Part shown: in pieces, positions 45,868-64,000 of the stretch
Position numbering within the stretch: position 1 is the stretch's first letter
Layout of the letters: each line of letters starts with the position of its first letter
From: Maylandia zebra
Lineage: Eukaryota > Chordata > Actinopteri > Cichliformes > Cichlidae
Direction: 5' to 3'
Length of the DNA stretch: 64,000 bases
NCBI RefSeq assembly: GCF_041146795.1
Contig: NC_135187.1
Span: forward strand, 35,897,056-35,961,055
Notes under the pieces: generated by a model
Database searches by the model: none
What the model was told of the DNA's origin: nothing
Seen by the model: only the letters and a program-made list of their open reading frames with translations
Translations under genes and position numbers: made by a program

Positions 45868-47585
45868 GCCTTATATATTTGGACACTGACACAAGTTGCT
45901 GTTGTTTTCTTTTTTTTTTTCTTTTACCCGTTTACTGAAACATATTCCAATTATATAATGGACACTGACATAATGTGCAGCTTTCATTTGAGACGATCTT
46001 CATCCAAATTGGATGAAGGGTTTAGGACACAGGTGTCGAACTCCAGGCCTCGAGGGCCGGTGTCCTGCAGGTTTTAGATGTGTCCTTGAACCAACACAGC
46101 TGATTGAAATGGCTAAATGACCTCCTCAACATGTCTTGAAGTTCTCCAGAGACTGGTAATGAAATAATCATTTGATTCAGGTGTGTTGACCCAGGGTGAG
46201 ATCTAAAACTTGCAGGACACCGGCCCTCGAGCCCTGGAGTTCGACACCCCTGGTTTAGGAGTTTCAGCTCCTTAACATGTGCCACCTGCTTTTTAAACGA
46301 ACCAAAAGTAATTGGACAAATGTGGGTGATTCCTTCGTTATGTCATTATCAATTAAGCAGATAAAAGGCCTGGAGTTGATTTGAGGTGTGGTGTTTGCAT
46401 TTGGAAGACAACATGTGGTCAAAGGAGCTCTCCATGCAGGTGAAACAGGCCGTACTTAAACTGGAAACAGAAAAAACTCATCTGAGAAATTGCTGCAATA
46501 TTAGGAGTGGCAAAATCTTCAGATTGTACATCCTGAGAAAGAAAGAAAGCACTGGTGAACTCAGCAACACAAAAAGACCTGGACGTCCACAGAAGACAGC
46601 AGTGGTGGATGATCACAGAATCATTTCCACGGTGAAGAGAAACCCCATCACAACCAGGTGAACAACACTCTCCAGGAGAGGTAGCTGTATCGATGTCCAA
46701 GTCTAAATGCAGAGGGTTCACTGCAAGGTGCAGGCCGACCATAAGCCTCAAGAATAGAAAGGCTAGACTGGACTTTGATTAAACAAAAAGAACTGAAAAA
46801 GCCAGCACAGTTGTGGAAAAACATCCTTTGGACAGATGAAACCAAGATCAACCAGAACGATGGCAAGAAAACAGTATGACGAAGGTGTGGAACGGCTCGT
46901 GATCGGAAACATATCACATCATCTGTAAAACACAGTGATGGCTCGGGTGTGCATGGCTGCCAGTGGCACTGGGACACTGGTGTCTATTAACGATGTGACA
47001 CAGGACAGAGGCAGCAGCGTGAACTCTGAGGTGTTCAGAGACAGCCTGTCTGCTCACATCCAGCTAAATGCAGTCAAACTGAATGTTCCATAGTTCAGAT
47101 GGACAATGACCCAAAACAACCCAGTTTATCAAAGAAAAACAGTGGGATATTCTTAAATGGCCAAGTCAGTCACCTGATCCTAGCCCAGCTGAGCATTTCA
47201 CTTACTGAAGACTGAACCTGAGACAGAAAGGCCCACAAACAAACAGCAACTGAAAGCTGCTGCAGTGACGGCCTGGCAGCATTAAACAGAAGGAAACCAT
47301 CATCTGGTGATGTCCACGAGTCCAGACTTCAGGCTGTCAGTGTCAGCAAAGAGCTTTCAACCAAGTATTACAAGTGAACATTTTACTTTCAGTTATTTAA
47401 TTTGTCCTTTTCAGCCCCTGAAATGAAGGGATTGTGTTTTAAAAAAGATCCAGGTCGTTTCATTTTTCTGCAATCATTTTGTTCAACCCACTGAATTACA
47501 GCTGAAAGTCTGCACTTCAGCTGCATCCAAGTTAATTAAAATGCATTGTGGTGAATTACAGAACCAAAATCAGCAAGTGTAATAT
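45868..47585 (+). mobile_element. decayed Tc1/mariner element with broken transposase
   Basis: The left end reads CCTTATATATTTGGACACTG. A transposase-like frame begins near 46411 (MWSKELSMQVKQAVLKLE), and RPGRPQKTAVVDDHRIIST is present. Later blocks correspond to the DDE domain: LWTDET-like at about 46830, a QMDNDPK-like block at about 47098 and a WPSQSPD-like block at about 47158. Frameshifts and stops break the frame. The element is interrupted by a hAT MITE at 46028-46252. Same family as 15840-16770. Confidence 0.7.
46028..46252. mobile_element. 225-bp hAT MITE with perfect 8-bp target duplication
   Basis: The ends CACAGGTGTCGAACTCCAGG and (inverted) CAGGGGTGTCGAACTCCAGG continue with CTCGAGGGCCGGTGTCCTGC on both sides. 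The flanks GTTTAGGA at 46020-46027 and 46253-46260 are identical. It is inserted in the 5' untranslated part of the Tc1 relic. The inverted termini are long for such a short element. Confidence 0.9.
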
Positions 47586-47589
47586 GTAG

Positions 47590-48590
47590 GTGGCTCAGAA
47601 CGTTTCTCCATGTAATGTACAGTAAATACTTCTATCCATGACGGCAATGTTAGAAATGTTGCTCCTGTAACAACATGCAAGAGAGAAGATGTGATGGACA
47701 GTTTCTTGGGTTGCTGCTGGAGGCACATGGAGGTCATTGGCTTCAGGACCTTCTCCTATGCAACATGACTAATGTCCTTTAAAGGCTGTATTTTAATCCA
47801 AACATTTTCCTAAAATAAACCTGAACATGATGTAAATTATTAAGACTTTGTATCAGAAAAGCCCCAAATGTAACTACTGGCTCTCTGTGCTGATGTGATC
47901 TGAGTTTGTTTGTCCTGCAGTTACACAAGCACAGTGTTTGTTCCCTTAATGTTGTGGCTGTTTGTCCTGGAGTAGTTTCAAAGCAGACGCGTATTGTTAA
48001 GTACTTGGAGGGACTGTTTTGTTTAAACCAGAGTAGAAACGTACTTGTGGAAGGTAAACTCTCTGTACACGTTGAATTGTATGTTCAGCTATAGACACAT
48101 TAAATACTTAAAGACACTTAAATGCAAATGTACCTGTAGAGCGTAGTGTCTTTAGTTGTCTGTATTTTTACCAAATCGTCACCGTATTGGGAGAAATCGT
48201 GGTGTTCACAGATCTGACATTTTGGAAACAAAATGTTCTGTTTGGACTGTGAATGTTTCACTGAGTCCATTCTTCTGCAACAATCTCAGCACTTCTGGCT
48301 TGTTATTGGGAGACAGGATCTAAAATTTTCATTAGAAGGGTCACAGCTGATTTAAAACGATCATGGCATAGCCCCCTCCCCCCACGGACGTTACCGCAGT
48401 CTTCGTGTAAGGATTCTCCGAGTGCCATTTTCCCTGTTTTTGCTGCTAGAAGGCCAAAGTTGTGCTGTTGCACATGTAAATGACGTGTCAGTGAACTAAC
48501 ATGCGTTGTTGATGTATTCAGTGTGAGCTGGAGTCGTGCTCAAATACCGAGCCGTGCCGTTCCAGTTGGTGGTGGTGACTCGGGGCTAAT
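47590..48590. other. spacer between the Tc1 block and the smad4 promoter
   Basis: No exon or named repeat recognised. CpG frequency rises from about 48360 onward. Confidence 0.5.
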
Positions 48591-48599
48591 CCTCAGCGG

Positions 48600-49101
48600 C
48601 GCCACTTTAGAAAAACAGTCTCGCGGGCCAATCTAGGCGAACCAGACAGTTCGTGGCTAGCGGTCCTGCTGTGAGAACCGCGGCGCGATTGGCCGAGAGG
48701 TGCGTGCCCTGTGACACCTGGCCGCCGATTGGCTGCGGCGTGTCGAGACACTGACGCGCACGTCGTCTCCCAGCTATTGTTATTGTGGCGTGCACGAGAG
48801 GAAGGGGCAAGATGCACGAGGAGACAGTGGGTCTGATAAAGGGATGAAACAACTGAGAAACATCAAGCTAGCGCAGTAGAGCCACTGAGAAACGCTGGCT
48901 TTCTCCACTACAGGAATTCACAGAGAAATCCCCCCGTGAACACAGCGAGACACTCAGATCTAACAAAAATCGCTATAAACACAAACGGCAGCTCTGGGCA
49001 GCAGACACAGCACGCAGAGCTGTCGGAGTGCAACACTTGAGGCAATTGTCGAATAGCTCAGCGATCGTTCTGTCCAAGTTCTTCTCTACTTTGGCTGATG
49101 T
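48600..49101 (+). promoter_or_regulatory. smad4: CpG-rich smad4 promoter and probable non-coding first exon
   Basis: Three CCAAT boxes occur: CCAAT near 48629 and inverted ATTGG near 48688 and 48727, in GC-rich DNA without a TATA box. The sequence then runs without a gene to a strong donor TGATGT|GTAAGTAG at 49101/49102. A second non-coding exon is likely at 52978-53051 (acceptor CACTAACAG, donor CACCAG|GTAAGC), and the coding start follows at 53172. The assignment to smad4 rests on position and splice signals. Confidence 0.55.
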
Positions 49102-49834
49102 GTAAGTAGAAATAGTTTCTCTATCTTTGATTCTATTTTTCGTCATTGCTGTTACGAAAGCGTGAGGAAGAGTCAAGTTAGCTTGCTAAATTGTTGCTTT
49201 TAAAATGCAACAACTGCTCTTTCTACTGTCCCGTTTGGTACATACTGACCGGTGTTGTATCGTCCGTTTTCCGGTTCCAGCGTTCAAATATGTCCAATCT
49301 TATTGGTAAAGTTTAAGTGGAAAATGTAAATAACCTTCATATTTATATCTGTATTATATCAGCTGGGCATGTCGAGGCAGCAGGTTTCGGGATGTGCGGA
49401 ATGTCACTGACTGGAATGAATGGCCTGGAAACTGTTCAGGTTTTGTTAAGCACATAGGACACGGTCAGTTTGGCGTGGCCGTGTCCATTCAACTGTGATT
49501 TTGCATTGCGAGTATTATATTGGTGCTCCTGTTTCATGAACAGCATGTTTAGGGAAGTGTGTGTGCGGTTAGGAAAGTATAGCAGTCACTAAAAGCAGCG
49601 GCTGCCTGTATTCTTTCCATGAGTTAGGCTATAGTAAAAGGCCGTATTGCATTACAATATCCTACCTTCTCCACACGCTTAGAAACTGTGCGCAGAACAC
49701 ACTGTGCATTTCATTTTAAAGCAAATAGCAGATATTTCAAAGTTCGCATATGTGTTTGCAAAAAAGGTGCAAAGAAACATTCACAAGACTGTGCTGTACA
49801 GTTTTAAAGTATGAACCTTGAGGTAATTCTATAT

Positions 49835-50152
49835 GCGATCGTGGCTCAAGAGTTGGGAGTTCGCCTTGTAATCGGAAGGTTGCCGGTTCGAGCCCCAGCT
49901 TGGACAGTGTTGGTCGTTGTGTCCTTGGGCAAGACACTTCACCCGTTGCCTACTGGTGGTGGTCAGAGGGCCCGGTGGCGCCAGTGTCCGGCAGCCTCGC
50001 CTCTGTCAGTGCGCCCCAGGGTGGCTGTGGCTACAATGTAGCTGCCATCACCAATGTGTGAATGTGTGCGTGAATGTGTGGATGACTGGATATGTAAAGC
50101 GCTTTGGGGTGCTTAGGGACTAGAAAAGCGCTATATAAATACAGGCCATTTA
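49835..50152 (+). mobile_element. tRNA-derived SINE
   Basis: The A-box-like TGGCTCAAGAGTTGG is followed by B box GGTTCGAGCCC (about 49884-49894). A body with CCTTGGGCAAGACACTTCAC comes next, and the tail has AAAGCGCTTTGGGGTGCTTA and GCGCTATATAAATACAGGCC. It is the best preserved of three related copies in the window. Its style resembles SINEs of cichlids and related fish. Confidence 0.75.
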
Positions 50153-51149
50153 CCATTTGCTTTGTTACAAAATGCTGCATGACATTTACTATGTTGTTAC
50201 ACTTCAGTCTGTAAAGTTGTAGTTCTTTTTTACCTTTGGTATCTTGCTTGGTATCTCACTGTGGGAAGCGCCCTCTGGTGTGACCAGTCACGGTCTACCA
50301 CGCCAGGCTAAGACAAACCAGTCGCTTCAAGGACAGGGGGTCCCCAACCCCCTTTTTTAGTGGCCACACCAGGCATTCCTTCTTCCCCATGAAGATCACT
50401 AGACCTCCTCAGTGGTCCCCGACCAAGTTTATCCAGTGCTTGTTGATGCAGGTCCATGAACGTGGGTTTTTCCGCTTTCACAAATGTTCCTACACTGGAA
50501 TTATATTTTTTCGTCACAGTATATTGTTTTTAGTAAGCGGTTTTAAAGCTAGCACCTCAAGTGAGCTTGTGACTGTGTAGCTATTGTTAGCTGTCAAAGC
50601 TGAGCATTAGTGGGTATGGCTCACATTGGATCCTCTCAGGGGAACGCTGGTGGTGGGAAGGTTAAGGATGTCGCATCCTGCCCTCACCCAGCTGTTGTGG
50701 GTTGACTGTCTTGGGGAAACTACCCATCCCCTCTGCATCTGTATCGTGTCAGGCACACACTGGCATCACTCCCAGAATCCTGGTCCCGGAGGCTGAATTT
50801 CCTCCTCTCTTCAACCGGCTTCTTGACTGGAAAGAGGGATGCGGAGAAGACAAGGGGGATGATGTTGACATGGATATCCTTGGAGACAAAAATGATGCCC
50901 AGGTGTCTGTACGAAAGGAAAACATTGGCAGCTCATTAGACAACCACCGATGGAAGTTTTGGTGCATCCCACCCTCCACAGGGACTTAGGAACTGTGGTG
51001 CTGCGGCTCAGTGGGCAGCACTCACAGAGATCCAGGCCCTGAGCACTCTGGGGCCACGTTCTCTGTTCCCTCCTCCCCCCAAGAAGCAGAGAGAGGAAGA
51101 TGTTTTGCTGAAGTCCACTCTAATCTGCAAAAGAGCATTAGGAGCAGAT

Positions 51150-51151
51150 CC

Positions 51152-51182
<31 letters not shown>

Positions 51183-51189
51183 AAAAAAA
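51150..51189. repeat. C homopolymer followed directly by A homopolymer
   Basis: 23 C followed by 17 A. Such junctions are prone to sequencing and assembly error, so the exact lengths are unreliable. Confidence 0.9.
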
Positions 51190-52108
51190 TCAAGATTAAA
51201 CTCGAAATAGTATTTTGGAAAAAAGTGACATTACAGTTGAGTACCACATCAATAAATCGAGTCAAACCAAGTAGGCACCAGTGGAAAAGAGGCAAAGGAG
51301 TGCTGTCCTCTTTCCCCATGCCTGATTCACAATCACAATGCACACAGAGCCATGGTAAGTTTGTTCAGAGCTTTCTTTTAGTACATTAGCACTCTGATTA
51401 ATGAGGACATCAGTGCAAACATCACAGTTCCTTCACTTCTAATTAGATGCAGCAGCAAAAAAAGCATGAATGAAGAAACAATGTTAGCTAGCTAGCTATA
51501 TAGCATAAATGCACTGATCAGTATGCTGCTGTGACAGCTTGGATATGCCTCAGTTTGACCCAGCTTGGCAGTAAAAGAGGACCGTTACTTCACCTCTGAA
51601 ACCAGAGTCTCCCTCAGTACCTCCATGTTTATTATGCTAAAAGGCGACTGTGCCAAGTTGGTGTCATGCAGCAGATTGATTTGATTTCTAATGAAATTTC
51701 ATGCAGATGAAATCCATGAATCACATCAGGGAACTTTGCAATGATTTAAGTAAATGAATGTTGTTAAACGGCTTGTTAAAACTTTGTTATTGTTGTTTAA
51801 AAGGAAAAAAGAATGAATGCCAAACCACATAAACATGAACAATCACATATGGTGTTGCATATTTCTGAGGTTCTATTGTAGTAATGATCACATACTTGAT
51901 CATCATCTGTAGTAGATGGCTGATGAGGAAGCTGGGTGACACACAACAGACCCGTGGTTGGTACAGTAAAGATCAGACAGAACCAGTCAGACCACAAAGT
52001 TGGTTTCAAAATGTCTGTGGCTGTCATCCTGCTTTTTAACACAAAGTGTCTAAAATGATGTAAATATGTGAATTAATAATTAGTTGTTAATCGCCTGAGC
52101 AGGTCCAA

Positions 52109-52172
52109 TGATGGTGGAAGATGGTTTGCCTCCCAGTGCTGTCAGTGGGAGGCAAACCATCTTCCACCATCA
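52109..52172. repeat. 27-bp perfect hairpin
   Basis: The left arm 52109-52135 and right arm 52146-52172 are exact reverse complements around a 10-base loop. The arms include GGAAGATGGTTTGCCTCCC. No flanking direct repeat was seen. Confidence 0.9.
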
Positions 52173-53099
52173 CAGAATCCTAAAAGGACGGAGACAGGAG
52201 CGTGGACACGTCTGTGCCTCCACCGTCTCTGCTGTTCTCTGTTCTCCCTGATCACGGATTTCTGATGTCTGTGTGGATTTACTCAGTGCTAATGTGCTAA
52301 CGTTTATTAAGATGAAGAAAATTTGAATTATTCAATTAAAGCCTCTGGCTTTGTGAAGATATCAGTCTGCACATTTGTGAATATTTTTCTGCAACTGCAA
52401 ATTAAAAACACGCGTGTGAACAATGTCAAAATACAGTCCTCACATTTTATTTGACAAATGTTCACATTTTGCATCATATGTACCTTCATACCTCAGTGTG
52501 CCCTCACAGCTAGCTTTGCCTTTAGGAAGAGTAACCAGCTCTTTGTGGCCCGGCTGCCTCGTGGAGCCTTTTCAACCCTCGGGCAGAAAAAGCTGATTGG
52601 GTGTTATCGTCAGTCAAGTCTGTGACTCAAGCATGAGGTGACATAGGATTTCAACATTTCTACCATAGTTGCGTCCACTGAAAATCTCAGATCAGTTTGA
52701 ATTTCAGTGACCTCGACCTCAAGATGAAGGTCAGAGGTCAAGTTTTCTGAAAATCTTGTGAATGGGATAATTTGAGGACGAGGCAGAGTAGCGGTGGCTT
52801 AGTGCTGAAGTGGTTAACAGTTCTTATTCACATTCATATCTGTAAACAATCACTATTCAGGACTGGGAGGAGACAAAAAGCCAGCCTGAGAAACACCTTC
52901 TTCATCTTTAGTGACTCTTGTGTACGTGGCCTCACTAGGATCCACTAAGTGTTGGTGTTCTTGCTCCACTAACAGGGAACGATTCAGAGCTGGGCCATCA
53001 TGATGCCAGTGAACTTTCTGGTCACTCATTGGTGGACCAACTTAACACCAGGTAAGCAACACAGGAATGACACCATGTTTTAGCTGCCATCAACTTTAG

Positions 53100-63910
<10,811 letters not shown>

Positions 63911-63942
63911 TAAATCCAGCTCACTCGCATCATTCATATGTA

Positions 63943-64000
63943 GGGATGGGTACCGGTGTCCGGTGCCATGATGGCACCGGTTCTGACATAAACGGTAGTA
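63943..64000. mobile_element. left end of a probable hAT element, cut by the window edge
   Basis: TAGGGATGGGTACCGGTGTC followed by a palindromic GGTGCCATGATGGCACC is a common start of fish hAT elements. The right end is outside the window. Confidence 0.45.

Larger units (their letters stand above)
49102..52977 (+). other. smad4: proposed smad4 5' intron
   Basis: Besides the SINE it holds a fragment starting CAGGGGGTCCCCAACCCCC (about 50333) that resembles a hAT end, a homopolymer junction at 51150-51189 and a perfect hairpin at 52109-52172. A 95-codon open frame at 50702-50989 shows no recognised domain. Confidence 0.45.

Noticed and set aside
50702-50989. Frame of 95 codons in the smad4 5' intron
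   Set aside because: Looks protein-like in composition but I recognise no family, and there is no splice or promoter support. It may be old transposon sequence.

Overview
The window is nuclear DNA of a ray-finned fish (teleost). The support is spliced genes with GT-AG introns, vertebrate gene families with many identical stretches to mammalian orthologues, dense fish-type transposons (Tc1, hAT, piggyBac, CR1/L2-like LINE tails, tRNA-derived SINEs) and long CA repeats. I could not fix the species. One SINE resembles those common in cichlids and related percomorphs, but that is only an impression.

Layout, left to right. (1) 2357-11997, plus strand: gatad2b, the p66-beta subunit of the NuRD chromatin complex, ten coding exons, probably followed by a long 3' UTR that may reach about 19.7 kb. 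(2) About 12-27 kb: gene-poor, with the gatad2b 3' region, SINE, LINE and Tc1 relics. (3) 28389-30090, minus strand: txnip, a thioredoxin-binding alpha-arrestin, six exons, with a compact promoter holding a glucose-response-like E-box pair and two CCAAT boxes. (4) About 32.3-37.05 kb, minus strand: an unnamed spliced unit with a strong TATA/CRE promoter, a 5' TOP-like start, tiny candidate exons and a terminal exon with AATAAA. It is the least explained part of the window. (5) 38701-43597, minus strand: chtop, the arginine-methylated mRNA-export and chromatin protein. (6) 44450-45308, plus strand: snapin, a SNARE and BLOC-1 subunit, divergent from chtop across a short shared promoter with a perfect CRE. 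(7) 45.6-48.5 kb: a block of Tc1 relics, one interrupted by a hAT MITE. (8) About 48.8 kb to the right edge, plus strand: smad4, the common mediator of TGF-beta/BMP signalling. It has a CpG-rich promoter, non-coding 5' exons and nine coding exons. The window ends within the MH2 domain.

gatad2b, chtop and snapin lie together on human 1q21.3 and txnip on 1q21.1, so most of the interval is an ancestral neighbourhood. smad4 is on a different human chromosome (18), so its position here is a fish-lineage arrangement. The genes do not form one pathway. Shared themes are chromatin and transcription (gatad2b, chtop, smad4), redox and glucose sensing (txnip) and vesicle traffic (snapin). Most remaining sequence is transposon-derived, and in several places an element sits inside an older one with both boundaries readable.
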